DNA of 64,000 nucleotides from NCBI GenBank assembly GCA_905480335.1, contig CAJQPY010000007.1, positions 20,824-84,823 on the forward strand, written 5' to 3'. The notes below the pieces were generated by a model. It made no database searches. It saw only the letters and a program-made list of their open reading frames with translations, and was not told where the DNA came from. The first letter of the stretch is position 1. Each line of letters starts with the position of its first letter. The translations under genes were made by a program, and so were the position numbers. This DNA is from an uncultured Ilumatobacter sp. GTDB taxonomy: Bacteria > Actinomycetota > Acidimicrobiia > Acidimicrobiales > Ilumatobacteraceae. Shown here in pieces: positions 18,014 through 27,940 of the stretch.

Positions 18014-19294
18014 GTGGCGAAATTCGGTGACACCGGCGAACTCCTGAAGTGCTCGTTCTGCGGCAAGTCGCAGAAGCAGGTCAAAAAGCTGATCGCCGGT
18101 CCCGGGGTCTATATCTGCGATGAGTGCATTGACCTGTGTAACGAAATCATCGAAGAGGAACTAACAGAGACTGCTGACGTCAGCTTCGAGACGCTCCCAA
18201 ACCCGCGCGAGGTACGTGCCTTCCTCGACGATTACGTCGTAGGTCAGGACGACGCAAAGAAAATCCTCTCCGTCGCCGTGTACAACCATTACCGTCGAAT
18301 TCAGCACCAGGCCGATTGCGAGGCCACTGTCGGTTGCCGGGACGAAGTCGAGCTCGCAAAGTCGAACATCTTGTTGTTGGGACCAACCGGGTGTGGTAAG
18401 ACCCACCTGGCGCAGACGCTGGCACGCCAGCTCAACGTGCCGTTCGCCGTCGCCGACGCAACGGCGCTTACCGAGGCCGGCTACGTCGGTGAAGACGTCG
18501 AGAACATCCTCCTCAAGCTGATTCAGTCGGCCGACTTCGACGTCAAGCGGGCTGAAACAGGCATCGTTTACATTGACGAGATCGACAAGGTCGCACGTAA
18601 GAGTGAGAACCCGTCGATCACACGCGATGTTTCCGGTGAGGGCGTTCAACAGGCGCTGCTCAAGATCCTCGAAGGCACGCAGGCGTCGGTGCCGCCGCAG
18701 GGTGGACGCAAGCATCCGCATCAGGAGTTCATCCAGATCGACACCACCAACGTTTTGTTCATTCTCGGCGGCGCGTTCGCCGGACTCGACGACATCATTG
18801 AACAGCGGATCGGTCAGAAGGGAGTCGGCTTCAACCATACGGTGCGAAGCCACGTCGACCGCGACCCGGGTGAACTCTTTGCTCAGGTGCTCCCCGAAGA
18901 CCTCGTGAAGTTCGGCATGATCCCCGAATTCATCGGCCGCCTGCCGATGGTCGGCGCAGTCCGATCGCTCGACAGGGAGGCGTTAATTTCGATCCTGATC
19001 GAGCCCAAGAACAGCCTGGTCAAGCAGTACGAGAAAATCTTTGGGTTCGAAGACGTCGAGTTGGAGTTCACCCCTGACGGTCTGACAGCGATCGCCGATC
19101 AGGCGATCCTCCGCTGCACCGGAGCGCGCGGTTTGCGCGCCATCCTCGAAGAGGTCCTTTTGGAGACGATGTACGACCTTCCTGGGCGGACCGACATTGG
19201 TAAAGTAGTCATCGACGAGAAGACCGTGACAGAGAAGGTCAACCCGACGCTCGTTCCACGCAAGGCGCCGCGGCAGCGTAAAGCCGCCTCCTGA
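18014..19294 (+). CDS. clpX: ATP-dependent Clp protease ATP-binding subunit ClpX
   Basis: AAA+ unfoldase of 426 aa that feeds substrates into ClpP. The N-terminal zinc-binding domain has four Cys (CSFCGKS and CDECIDLC). Walker A is [13 protein letters not shown] and Walker B is VYIDEIDKV. The arginine-containing sensor region and the IGF-like ClpP-docking loop are in their usual places ([19 protein letters not shown]). GTG is the start, with a GAGGGAG Shine-Dalgarno sequence ten bases upstream. The length is normal for the family. Confidence 0.97.
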   Translation: MAKFGDTGELLKCSFCGKSQKQVKKLIAGPGVYICDECIDLCNEIIEEELTETADVSFETLPNPREVRAFLDDYVVGQDDAKKILSVAVYNHYRRIQHQADCEATVGCRDEVELAKSNILLLGPTGCGKTHLAQTLARQLNVPFAVADATALTEAGYVGEDVENILLKLIQSADFDVKRAETGIVYIDEIDKVARKSENPSITRDVSGEGVQQALLKILEGTQASVPPQGGRKHPHQEFIQIDTTNVLFILGGAFAGLDDIIEQRIGQKGVGFNHTVRSHVDRDPGELFAQVLPEDLVKFGMIPEFIGRLPMVGAVRSLDREALISILIEPKNSLVKQYEKIFGFEDVELEFTPDGLTAIADQAILRCTGARGLRAILEEVLLETMYDLPGRTDIGKVVIDEKTVTEKVNPTLVPRKAPRQRKAAS

Positions 19295-19356
19295 TTCATT
19301 GGGTGTCAGACAGCCGGAGAATCCCGCCCCACTGCTCACAACGACCTGAGGAATTC

Positions 19357-20646
19357 ATGGACTTCCAAGAGGCGCTCGCGTACCTTGACGAGCACACGTC
19401 GTATCACAAGACTGGGCGGATCGACTCGCCTTCGGTAGCACCGATCACGGCGATCTGCTCGGCACTAGGAGACCCGCACCTGGCTGCTCCCGTCATTCAT
19501 GTCACGGGCACGAATGGCAAGGGGTCGACGGTTCAGATTATCTCTCGACTGTTGGCAGCTCAGGGCCTGACCGTCGGGACCTACACGAGCCCTCATCTCG
19601 AGCATGTCACCGAGCGATTCAAGCGCAACGGCGAACGGATCACGGAACAAGAACTCGCGGAGCAAATCAGCGCTGTTGCTGAAATTGCTGCGTTGCTAGG
19701 AGCTAACCCCGGATACTTCGAGATCCTTACCGCTGCGGCCTTTCGTTGGTTTGCCGACATCGCCGTCGACGTGATGGTGATCGAAGTCGGGCTGCTCGGC
19801 CGGTGGGACGCAACGAACATAGTCGACTCCCAGGTTGCGGTGATTACCAACATCGGAATGGACCACAATGAGTTTGCCGGCCCGTCGATTCGCGATGTCG
19901 CTGTTGAGAAGTCTGGCATCGTGAAGCCCGGCTCTGCCGTGATCGTGGGGGAAACCGACCCCGACTTAGTCGAGATCTTTCGTCACGCTGGCGGAGCGAC
20001 GACGTTCGTGCGTGACGAGCATTTCTCGATCCTCAGCAATTCACTCGCTGTAAACGGCAGGTTGCTTGATGTTCGGACGCCGACCACGATCTACACCGAC
20101 GTCTTCCTCCCGCTGAACGGTGCCCATCAAGGCGACAATGCGGCATTGGCCCTGACTGCAGTCGAGACATTCTTTGCCGCGCCGCTTCCTGAGGACATGG
20201 TCGTCGAGGGATTTGCCGAGGTTGTGATGCCAGGCCGGTTCGAGGTCCTCGGTAGACAACCGCTAGTGGTCATCGACGGCGCTCATAATGCCGTCGGCGC
20301 AGACACCTGCGCGTCGGTGTTCTTCGGCGACTTTCACCCAGATGGGCGGCGGATACTGGTCGTCGGGACTACGCGCGATGCTACGGAGATGTTGTCGGCG
20401 TTGCGTGCGGACGAATTCGACATTGTATTCGTGGCAACGGCACCGACACCCAGAGCAGTTCCGGCGTCTGAGCTCGCTTTGGCGGCGGCCGAACTTGGCT
20501 GCGACCACGTTGTTGCGTTTGACGATGTCCAATCTGCCTGCAGTCGCGCTGTGAAGTACGCCGATGGTGACGATGCAATCCTCGTGTCCGGCAGCCTGTA
20601 CACAGCTGGAGCGGCCCGCTCGGCTTTGCAACGCAGGGTCAACTGA
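19357..20646 (+). CDS. folC: Folylpolyglutamate synthase / dihydrofolate synthase
   Basis: Mur-ligase-fold enzyme of 429 aa. It adds glutamate to folates and, in many bacteria, also makes dihydrofolate from dihydropteroate. The ATP loop is VTGTNGKGSTVQI (about residues 48-60). SPHLEHVTERF, NIGMDHNEF and VIDGAHNAVGA are further FolC/Mur signatures. The start at 19357 has GAGGA about six bases upstream and gives the family N-terminus (MDFQEALAYLDE); an in-frame ATG at 19303 lacks this. It starts 62 bases after clpX. Confidence 0.95.
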   Translation: MDFQEALAYLDEHTSYHKTGRIDSPSVAPITAICSALGDPHLAAPVIHVTGTNGKGSTVQIISRLLAAQGLTVGTYTSPHLEHVTERFKRNGERITEQELAEQISAVAEIAALLGANPGYFEILTAAAFRWFADIAVDVMVIEVGLLGRWDATNIVDSQVAVITNIGMDHNEFAGPSIRDVAVEKSGIVKPGSAVIVGETDPDLVEIFRHAGGATTFVRDEHFSILSNSLAVNGRLLDVRTPTTIYTDVFLPLNGAHQGDNAALALTAVETFFAAPLPEDMVVEGFAEVVMPGRFEVLGRQPLVVIDGAHNAVGADTCASVFFGDFHPDGRRILVVGTTRDATEMLSALRADEFDIVFVATAPTPRAVPASELALAAAELGCDHVVAFDDVQSACSRAVKYADGDDAILVSGSLYTAGAARSALQRRVN

Positions 20647-20736
20647 ATTCGCCCAGACGTTTGGCCCTGAGCGGGTGAAGAATCTCACCGTGTGCTGCGC
20701 CACAACGCCACCGACCGCGGCAGCTGCGGTGCGAGA

Positions 20737-20742
20737 TAGACT
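20737..20742 (+). promoter_or_regulatory. -10 box TAGACT of ndk
   Basis: TAGACT ends eight bases before the ATG of ndk at 20751, a leaderless or near-leaderless arrangement. Confidence 0.45.
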
Positions 20743-20750
20743 GAGGCGCC

Positions 20751-21161
20751 ATGTCTGACCGCACGCTCGTCCTGCTCAAGCCCGATGCCGTGGAGCGCAA
20801 GCTTGTCGGCAAGATCGTTGCTCGTTTCGAGGCCAAAAACCTTGACGTCGTTGCCATGGATCTCCGCCGCCTCAGCGCCGAAACCCTCGCCAAGCATTAC
20901 GAGGAGCACGTCGGCAAGGGCTTCTACGGCGAACTCGTCGAGTTTATGAGCCGCGGGCCCGTTGTCGCTCTGGTGATCGAAGGACCCGAAGACACATGGC
21001 AGGTCGTGCGCACAATGATGGGGACCACCAACCCGCGCGATGCTGCCCCCGGAACGATACGCGGTGACCTCGGCATCTTGTTCACCGAAAACCTCGTACA
21101 CGGAAGCGATTCGCTCGAATCAGCGACCCGTGAGATCGCGATCTTCTTCCCCGATCTGTAA
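20751..21161 (+). CDS. ndk: Nucleoside diphosphate kinase
   Basis: Transfers the gamma-phosphate of NTPs to NDPs by way of a phosphohistidine and balances the nucleotide pools. At 136 aa it has normal length. It begins RTLVLLKPDAVERKLVG (nucleotide-binding Lys), has IRGDLG, and carries the active-site His in NLVHGSDSLESA near residue 116. It has its own promoter-like -10 box and stands between folC and the mre operon. Confidence 0.97.
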   Translation: MSDRTLVLLKPDAVERKLVGKIVARFEAKNLDVVAMDLRRLSAETLAKHYEEHVGKGFYGELVEFMSRGPVVALVIEGPEDTWQVVRTMMGTTNPRDAAPGTIRGDLGILFTENLVHGSDSLESATREIAIFFPDL

Positions 21162-21185
21162 CATTTCGATACGGCGGGACACAGC

Positions 21186-21201
21186 GTCCGGTTAACCGGA
21201 C
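21186..21201. repeat. Perfect 16-bp palindrome between ndk and mreB
   Basis: GTCCGGTTAACCGGAC is a perfect inverted repeat without spacer, followed by a near-duplicated CTAGTTTCTAGTT. It lies 24 bases after the ndk stop and about 90 bases before mreB. The zero-length loop fits an operator for a dimeric regulator better than an intrinsic terminator, but no T-run or known operator consensus decides this. Confidence 0.6.
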
Positions 21202-21288
21202 TAGTTTCTAGTTCGCAGTCGGGCACGGCGCCATTGGGAGTGTCCGCACGACGACACCAGCACAGCTTGCGAAGGGAGGGTCAGCATC

Positions 21289-22323
21289 ATGGCCCGCAAC
21301 AACCCACTCAGTCTGGGGCGTGACCTCGCCATTGACCTCGGTACGGCGAACACCCTCATTTACGTTCGCGGTCAAGGCGTCGTCCTTGACGAACCCTCTG
21401 TCGTTGCGATCAACGTGAACGACGGACGACCGGTTGCTGTCGGTATGGAGGCGAAGCGGATGATGGGGAGAACCCCCAACCACATTAAGGCCATCCGCCC
21501 GCTCAAAGATGGGGTGATTGCGGACTTCGAGGTGTGCGAAAAGATGCTGCGGTACTTCATTCAGAAGGTCCACGCATCCAAGTGGAGTAAACCGCGGATG
21601 GTCATTTGCGTGCCCTCTGGGATCACCGGGGTCGAGCAGCGTGCCGTGCAGGATGCAGCCGAGTATGCCGGTGCACGCAAGCCCGTGCACATCATCGAAG
21701 AGCCGATGGCGGCGGCGATCGGGGCCGACCTCCCGGTTCACGAGCCATCGGGGAACATGATCGTCGACATCGGCGGTGGCACGACCGAGGTAGCGGTTAT
21801 CTCGCTCGGCGGCATTGTCACGGCTCAGTCCGTGCGCGTCGCAGGCGACGAACTTGATGACGCCGTTCTTCAGTACGTCAAGAAGGAATTCTCGCTGGCG
21901 ATCGGCGAGCGCACCGCCGAGGAGATCAAAATCCAGATGGGCACCGCATGGCCGATGGAAGAGGAGCTAACTGCGGACATCCGCGGCCGGGACCTCATCT
22001 CGGGTCTGCCACGCACCATCCAGTTGACGACAGAACACGTTCGTGAAGCATTGGCTGAGCCGATCTCTGCCATCGTTGATGCCGTGAAGACGACACTTGA
22101 TAAGACCCCGCCCGAGTTGGCAGCCGACATCATGGAAGATGGAATCACCATCACCGGTGGCGGCGCGCTGATAGGTGGCCTCGACGAACGGCTCACCCAC
22201 GAGACCGGCATGCCGATCAGGGTTGCCACCGAGCCGCTATACAGCGTTGTCATCGGATCAGGTCGTGCACTCGAGAACATCGATGCAATGCGCGGCCTGA
22301 TGTCGATGGGCGGCGAAGACTGA
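21289..22323 (+). CDS. mreB: Rod shape-determining protein MreB
   Basis: Bacterial actin homologue of 344 aa that forms membrane-bound filaments and directs lateral wall synthesis. The actin-fold phosphate loops are visible: AIDLGTANTLIY near the N-terminus, EEPMAAAIGADLPV, and VDIGGGTTEVAV. GGGALIGGLDERL is adenosine motif-like. A GGGAGGG Shine-Dalgarno sequence lies nine bases before the ATG. It is the first gene of mreB-mreC-mreD-mrdA-rodA. Its presence implies lateral, MreB-guided elongation, unlike polar-growing mycobacteria that lack MreB. Confidence 0.97.
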   Translation: MARNNPLSLGRDLAIDLGTANTLIYVRGQGVVLDEPSVVAINVNDGRPVAVGMEAKRMMGRTPNHIKAIRPLKDGVIADFEVCEKMLRYFIQKVHASKWSKPRMVICVPSGITGVEQRAVQDAAEYAGARKPVHIIEEPMAAAIGADLPVHEPSGNMIVDIGGGTTEVAVISLGGIVTAQSVRVAGDELDDAVLQYVKKEFSLAIGERTAEEIKIQMGTAWPMEEELTADIRGRDLISGLPRTIQLTTEHVREALAEPISAIVDAVKTTLDKTPPELAADIMEDGITITGGGALIGGLDERLTHETGMPIRVATEPLYSVVIGSGRALENIDAMRGLMSMGGED

Positions 22324-22348
22324 ACAAGGCAGGCTTCGCAGCGTTCCC

Positions 22349-23584
22349 ATGGCTATCTACACAGTCGGTCGTCGACGAGTCATCATTGCGCTACTTCTGA
22401 CCGGAGCGTTGCTCCTCACACTTGACCTGCGCGGCAATTCGGTCCTCGACACCGTTCGCGACGGTTTCTCGCGTGCGATGGCACCGGTCGAACAGGCGAC
22501 TGATGTCGTCACGACACCGGTCCAGCGTGCGTGGAGTTCGTTCTCCAACTACGACGATCTGGAGCGGGAGAACCAGGCGCTGCGTGACGAGATTGACCGA
22601 CAGCGGGGCACTCAGGCGGCTGCGGAGGCGAGCATCATCGATTACCAGTTGCTGCTTGCGCTCAACAACCTCCCATCGCTGTCTGGCATCGAGACTGCCA
22701 AGGCGCAGGTCGTGGGCGGGGCAACCAACAACATCGATCAAATCGTCGAGATTAACAAGGGCAGCGACAGCGGAATTTCTATTGGGATGCCCGTGGTGAA
22801 TCAGGCGGGATTGATCGGCAAGATCACCCAAGTGAACGCCACGACGTCGAAGGTGATGCTGATCAGCGATCCGCGGTACTCGATTCCGGTCGAGATCCTC
22901 GGAGGAACCGGAGACCGCGACGAAGGCCGAGAGCCGACCAACACCACGCCGTCAGGTAAGACCGAAGAAGAACTCGACGAAATTATCAGCCAGTCCATTG
23001 CTGACGCCGAGGCTGCAGGTACTGCCGAAACAGCCGATGACCCGGCGGGCACCACGGATTCTGGCGCATCCGGCGGCATCGACGGGCTTACCCCTGCTGA
23101 CATGTTTGAGGATGACGTTGCGTTGCCGCAAGCAGGCGACCCCAACGAAGCGACCACGACCACGACGACCACGATGCCCGAGGCAATTTCCGCTGATAAC
23201 GAACTGCCGACACTTACCGACGCCGAGGGGAGTCCAATCGAGCCGTCGAGCAGCACCACGACGACGACCTTGCTTCTCAATCCGGATCAACTGGAGAAGG
23301 AGTACGGGGTTCTTCGGGGACGCGGTCAGGGTCGGCCGCCCCAAGTTCGGTTCCTTCAAGACATCCCGTCGCTCGCTGTGCTTCAGGTCGGAGACCTCAT
23401 TGAGACCGCTGGTGGCTCCCGAAGTCTTGCGCCACCGAACATCCCCGTTGGACGCGTGATCAACAGGGCTGACAGGCCAGGGGTTGCGGGTCCACTTCTC
23501 GAGATTGAGCTCAACGCCGACCTCGACAAGCTCAACTTCGTTCGTGTCGTTCTCTTTCAGCCCTTGACTGAAGTCGTCGAGTAG
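22349..23584 (+). CDS. mreC: Rod shape-determining protein MreC with a long Thr-rich acidic insert
   Basis: Bitopic membrane protein of 411 aa that links MreB to the periplasmic wall machinery. The TM helix is at about 11-30 and a coiled coil at about 55-95 (ERENQALRDEIDRQ). The first beta-domain follows (IGMPVVNQAGLIGKI). Residues about 185-308 form a hydrophilic insert rich in Thr, Asp, Glu and Gly, with runs of seven and five Thr, placed between the two halves of the beta-domain. The second half then resumes (PSLAVLQVGDLIETAGGS). Usual MreC proteins are about 270-300 aa, so the insert explains the extra length. Confidence 0.93.
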   Translation: MAIYTVGRRRVIIALLLTGALLLTLDLRGNSVLDTVRDGFSRAMAPVEQATDVVTTPVQRAWSSFSNYDDLERENQALRDEIDRQRGTQAAAEASIIDYQLLLALNNLPSLSGIETAKAQVVGGATNNIDQIVEINKGSDSGISIGMPVVNQAGLIGKITQVNATTSKVMLISDPRYSIPVEILGGTGDRDEGREPTNTTPSGKTEEELDEIISQSIADAEAAGTAETADDPAGTTDSGASGGIDGLTPADMFEDDVALPQAGDPNEATTTTTTTMPEAISADNELPTLTDAEGSPIEPSSSTTTTTLLLNPDQLEKEYGVLRGRGQGRPPQVRFLQDIPSLAVLQVGDLIETAGGSRSLAPPNIPVGRVINRADRPGVAGPLLEIELNADLDKLNFVRVVLFQPLTEVVE

Positions 23585-23602
23585 TCGTCGTCCTCCGGTC
23601 CG

Positions 23603-24142
23603 ATGTTTGCCGCGTTCGCTCAAGGCTCGCTGATCCGCCTTATTCCGGTCGGCATGGTGATGCTTGCCCTGCAACGAACCGTTTTCGTCGACATCAAGGT
23701 CGCCGGTGTCACCGTGCAGGTGGTCTTGGCACTCGCTGCTGCCGCCGGGGCGAGCGGCGGTTCCGAACGCGGCGCAGTGGCCGGATTCGTGCTCGGAGCG
23801 ATGTTCGATCTCGTTGAGGGCACCCCGCTTGGTTCAACGGCGATAGCGTTCACTATCGCGGGAGCAGTTGCGGGGCTGTTGGCCGTGATCACCGCCGAAC
23901 CGCAGTGGTGGCTGAAGGCGCTTTTCGTTGGCCTTGGGTGTGCTGCCGGTGAGGCGCTGCTACCGGTTGTCCGTGTTTTTATCGGCGAGGAGAGTCCTTG
24001 GCCGGCGAACATGCTCAAGGTCATCCTGGTCGTGGGTCTGGCGGGTGCCTTGATGTCGCCGGTTTTGGTGCCCCTCAGTCGCTGGTGTCTGAAGATTCGT
24101 GGCCCCGCATGGACGGCACCGGTAGAGCAACAGCCGATCTGA
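23603..24142 (+). CDS. mreD: Rod shape-determining protein MreD
   Basis: Integral membrane protein of 179 aa with about five hydrophobic helices (roughly 9-25, 33-48, 52-70, 79-97, 134-153), as expected of MreD. The family is poorly conserved in sequence, so the call rests largely on position between mreC (18 bases upstream) and the PBP2 gene, and on the motif VAGFVLGAMFDLVEGTPLG. It completes the MreBCD membrane complex. Confidence 0.88.
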   Translation: MFAAFAQGSLIRLIPVGMVMLALQRTVFVDIKVAGVTVQVVLALAAAAGASGGSERGAVAGFVLGAMFDLVEGTPLGSTAIAFTIAGAVAGLLAVITAEPQWWLKALFVGLGCAAGEALLPVVRVFIGEESPWPANMLKVILVVGLAGALMSPVLVPLSRWCLKIRGPAWTAPVEQQPI

Positions 24143-24249
24143 CCTGGTTTCGTTTGTGCCACGCTGCAACGGTCGGTGCGTGACGAACAACTCTCAACTT
24201 CTCACAGCCATGACCGACATGACGGTTGTGTGACAGGCAAACTGTCCCG

Positions 24250-26460
24250 ATGGCTCTCGACAAACGTGCCACGCGACTCGGCGTGCTCGCACTCGTGGGA
24301 ACGATGCTGTTTGGATTGGTCGGCACGCGATTGTGGTTTCTGCAGACCGTTGAGCAAGCCGGGCTCCAGGAAGAGGTCGAGCAGACTAAGCGACGCACAG
24401 TTCCGTTGTTGCCCGAGCGCGGCCGCATCTTCGACGCCGAGGGTCGAGTCTTGGCTGACAACGAACGGGTACTTACCGTGGCGGTTGACTGGGACGTCAT
24501 CCGACGAAGCAGCGATCGAGCAGAGATCTTCCGTCGCCTCTCCGGATGGATCGACGTGCCTATTGAAGACATGGAGGCTCGCTTTGACAGTCAGGTGTAC
24601 AGCCCGTTTTTGCCGATGCCCGTGGCCGAGGACATTGACGAGCCAACCGCTGCGGCGATTCTTGAACGCGTCGAAGATCTACCTGGCGTCCAGATCCTTG
24701 AGGAGTCCCGTCGCGTGTACCCGTTCGCGCCGCTAGCGAGTCATATCGTGGGCTACATGGGCCGCATCACCGCGGAGACCAAGGATACCTACCTTGACCA
24801 GGGGTATCAGCTGAACGAACGCGTCGGAAAGTTCGGCATCGAATTGTCGATGCAGGACGAGTTGCATGGATCGGCCGGCTACATAACCTACGAGGTCAAC
24901 AAGTCGAGCCAAATCGTCCGCGAGATCGAAGTCGTTCCGGCGGTCAACGGGCGAGACATCCAGCTGACCATTGACCTTGATCAGCAGCAGTTCGCCGAGC
25001 AAGCGCTCGAGACCCAACTTAAGCTTCGGCGGTTTCAGTACGCGAAGAACGGGCTTGATCCCGAGACAAACTTCGAGACCCGTTTTTTCACCGATTTTCC
25101 GGAACAGGTGCCGTTTAAGGCCCCGGCAGGTGCGGTGGTTGTTCAGAATCACGAGAATGGGCATGTCGTAGCGATGGCCAGCTACCCGACTTTCGACAAC
25201 CGGTGGTTCGAGTCCGACTTAGGCGACGGGCGCTTCGAGGAGCTGTTCCCGTCGACGAATCCTGATGGGGACCCAATTGACCCGGACGAATCAATTCTTG
25301 TCAACCGGGCCATCCAAGGGCGCTACAACCTCGGGTCGACGTTCAAGCCGTTCACGGCCTATGCCGCCCTAAACACCGGGCTCTTGGGCACGTCGGACTA
25401 CTACGTCGACCGCGGCACCTACCGGATGGACTCGATTGATGATAACCGCTGCAACTCCGGCCTTGTTCGTTGTGTATTCAAGAACGCCACGTGCTCAGGT
25501 ACCGGCCAGCCGTGTGTGTACGGGGCGGTCGATGTCGAAACTGCGCTGGCTGTATCGAGCGATGCGTTCTTCTATCGCATCGGCGAGCAGATCATGGTTG
25601 AGAACGACTTCGAACCGATCCTACAAGAGCAGGTGCGGCTCTTTGGGTTCGGCGCGGACACCGGAATCAACTTGCCGTTTGAGTTCGACGGCACTGTGCC
25701 CGACAAAGAACTTAAGGCCCGGTACGCCGAACTCGGCGTGATCTCCGAGGATGAAGGTTCGGGTTATTTCACCGGCGACAACGTGCAGCTTGCGATCGGC
25801 CAGGGTCTCTTGTCGGCGTCGCCGATTCAGCTCGCCAACGGATACGCAGCAATCGCAAATGGGGGCTTCGTGCTCCGGCCCGAGATCGTTAAAGCCATCT
25901 ACGAGCCCGGCGTGCCCGATGCGGCGCAGCCCGGGTACGCCGATCTTTCGCAGGCCCGTTTCGCCGCGGAGCCGAACACTCGCGGCGACCTGGTACGGCA
26001 AGTTCCCTTGTCCGAAGAGATTGGTGGCGAGATCACTCGTGGTTTGCGGAGGGTGATCACGGGCCCCGGTACCGTCAGCGACTACTACCATTCGACGACC
26101 GGGGAGAAGCTCTTCTACAACTACCCGTCGGCGGCTATCCCGGTTGCCGGAAAGACTGGCACGGCACAAGGCGCCGGCAACTATCCGTGGAACGACTCGT
26201 CAGCGTTTGCTGCGTACAGCACCGATCCGGAACGTCCATTCACCGTGTCGGCTTATCTCGAGAAGAGCGGATACGGCTCTCAGGCAGCGGGCCCCGTCGT
26301 CAAGTGCATCTTCCTGCAGCTCTCTGGGATTGCCCCCGCTGACCCGGTCACACTGTCTGATCCGCTTGACACAACGGAGCTGATTACGGCGGAGTCGCAG
26401 CTGCTGGCAGATCAATCGTGCTATGCAGGGCGTTTCTCGCCGACCCGTGGCACCGAATGA
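24250..26460 (+). CDS. mrdA: Penicillin-binding protein 2 (elongasome transpeptidase)
   Basis: Class B PBP of 736 aa that cross-links peptidoglycan during elongation together with RodA. It has an N-terminal TM helix at about 13-33. The dimerisation and pedestal region starts at LPERGRIFDAEGRVLADN. The transpeptidase domain shows SxxK in GSTFKPFTAY, SxD in AVSSDAFFYRIG, and KTGT in VAGKTGTAQGAG. A Cys-bearing insert (DDNRCNSGLVRCVFKNATC) lies just after the SxxK region and may form disulfides outside the cell. The start at 24250 gives a clean signal-anchor; the in-frame start at 24226 would add eight residues. Confidence 0.95.
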   Translation: MALDKRATRLGVLALVGTMLFGLVGTRLWFLQTVEQAGLQEEVEQTKRRTVPLLPERGRIFDAEGRVLADNERVLTVAVDWDVIRRSSDRAEIFRRLSGWIDVPIEDMEARFDSQVYSPFLPMPVAEDIDEPTAAAILERVEDLPGVQILEESRRVYPFAPLASHIVGYMGRITAETKDTYLDQGYQLNERVGKFGIELSMQDELHGSAGYITYEVNKSSQIVREIEVVPAVNGRDIQLTIDLDQQQFAEQALETQLKLRRFQYAKNGLDPETNFETRFFTDFPEQVPFKAPAGAVVVQNHENGHVVAMASYPTFDNRWFESDLGDGRFEELFPSTNPDGDPIDPDESILVNRAIQGRYNLGSTFKPFTAYAALNTGLLGTSDYYVDRGTYRMDSIDDNRCNSGLVRCVFKNATCSGTGQPCVYGAVDVETALAVSSDAFFYRIGEQIMVENDFEPILQEQVRLFGFGADTGINLPFEFDGTVPDKELKARYAELGVISEDEGSGYFTGDNVQLAIGQGLLSASPIQLANGYAAIANGGFVLRPEIVKAIYEPGVPDAAQPGYADLSQARFAAEPNTRGDLVRQVPLSEEIGGEITRGLRRVITGPGTVSDYYHSTTGEKLFYNYPSAAIPVAGKTGTAQGAGNYPWNDSSAFAAYSTDPERPFTVSAYLEKSGYGSQAAGPVVKCIFLQLSGIAPADPVTLSDPLDTTELITAESQLLADQSCYAGRFSPTRGTE

Positions 26461-26484
26461 TCCCCTTCAGGTGAACTTCCTCAG

Positions 26485-27636
26485 ATGACAACCTCGTTCC
26501 TCTCCCGGAAACCCGACTCCGGTCTCGGCAACATCAGAGCGAGTCCGGCCGATCCGACGCGAAATATTGACTGGGTGTTGCTGATAGCTCAGGCCTTGCT
26601 GACGATCATCGGCTGCTTCATCGTCTTCTCGACCTCGCGAACGCGGCTCGACGATGAGTTCGGATTCGCAACTCGACAAGTGGTGTTCGCAATCGCAGCA
26701 TCGGTCGTGATGGCGATCGTGATGAGCGCCGACTACGAGTTCTGGAAGGACCGGGCCCGCTCTCTCTACATCGTCACTATTGTCAGCCTCGTTTTCCTGT
26801 TTCTTCTCGGGGTAGCGAGTGGGCAGGACCGAATCTCGTTCGACCTCGGCATTATTAACATCCAGCCGGCCGAATTAGCGAAGTTCACCACCCTGCTCTT
26901 CCTAGCTGCCTTTCTGGCAGAGGAACGCAGTGACGAGGTCTCGTATGCGCGATTTCTCGGCGGGCTGATCATCGTGGGCGTTCCCGCTGTACTGGTGATC
27001 ATCCAGCCGGACCTGGGATCGGCATCAGTGATCGTCTCAATCGCAATGGGTGTTCTGCTCGTGGCTGGCGCCAAGATTCGATACATCTTTTTGATCTCGT
27101 TTCTCTCCGTTGTGACGGTTGCCGCCGCATTCGTCGGACGATTTGTTAACTCATATCAAGTCGCCCGGATCCGAGCGCTCTTGAATCCTGAAGCGGCCGG
27201 GGCTGACGACAAATACCAGGCCGACAACGCGATGCGCGCACTCGGCACGGGGGGAGTCTGGGGGAAAGGCTGGCTCAAGGGCCCGCTGACCAATGACGGC
27301 GACATCCCGGTCATGTGGGCCGACTTTCCATTTGCGGCGATTGGCGAACAGTTCGGGCTGGTGGGATGCACTGTCGTGCTCGGCCTGATTGGTGTATGTC
27401 TCGTGAGGATTTGGCGGATCGCCCATCTGTCGCGTGACCTGCTTGGCACGTACGTTTGCGCCGGAGTGTTCGTGATGTTGCTATGGCAGACCTTCCAGAA
27501 CGTCGGGATGACGCTCAAGATCATGCCTGTCACCGGCTTACCGTTGCCCTTTATCAGCTATGGCGGATCGGGTCTGATCGTCTACTTTGCGATGTTCGGT
27601 CTCGTGCAGAGCGTTCACATGCGTCGAATGCGATGA
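26485..27636 (+). CDS. rodA: Peptidoglycan glycosyltransferase RodA (SEDS family)
   Basis: Polytopic SEDS protein of 383 aa that polymerises lipid II in the elongasome. About ten hydrophobic helices are seen. Typical motifs are IQPDLGSASVI, then a large loop with DDKYQADNAMRALGTGG, then FPFAAIGEQFGLVG and TGLPLPFISYGGSGLI (SEDS C-terminal signature). It lies 24 bases after the PBP2 gene, its functional partner. Confidence 0.96.
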   Translation: MTTSFLSRKPDSGLGNIRASPADPTRNIDWVLLIAQALLTIIGCFIVFSTSRTRLDDEFGFATRQVVFAIAASVVMAIVMSADYEFWKDRARSLYIVTIVSLVFLFLLGVASGQDRISFDLGIINIQPAELAKFTTLLFLAAFLAEERSDEVSYARFLGGLIIVGVPAVLVIIQPDLGSASVIVSIAMGVLLVAGAKIRYIFLISFLSVVTVAAAFVGRFVNSYQVARIRALLNPEAAGADDKYQADNAMRALGTGGVWGKGWLKGPLTNDGDIPVMWADFPFAAIGEQFGLVGCTVVLGLIGVCLVRIWRIAHLSRDLLGTYVCAGVFVMLLWQTFQNVGMTLKIMPVTGLPLPFISYGGSGLIVYFAMFGLVQSVHMRRMR

Positions 27637-27940
27637 CCCGTAACTTGCGTTGTCCGGGGAACAGCGACTCATTGGTGGGCGTGAGGTCTATCACGGCGGG
27701 TCCATCGGACGTGACTGTGGGCCCAGTAAGCTTTCATGCAAGTGATCGACATTGATGAATACACCCCCGTGCCAGCGCAGTTTGCTCGCACGGCGCCGGT
27801 GGTGTCAGCACGGACGACCCGTCCCATCAGCCGATGCGGCGGTACCAACACGACTGCCGGGGCCCGCCCGCTGAGCGGCCCGACCCTGGTGACGGAACGT
27901 CGGCTTGGACCGATGTTCCCGAGAAGGGATCCCAATAGCC
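27637..27940. other. Leader region of the RNase E/G gene
   Basis: About 300 bases between rodA and the RNase gene. A plus-strand frame at 27736-27975 would encode 79 aa but has no family feature and overlaps the RNase start. A TAAGCT hexamer at 27727-27732 could be a -10 box, giving a leader of about 200 nt. Long leaders are common on RNase E genes; whether this one has a control role is unknown. Confidence 0.35.
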
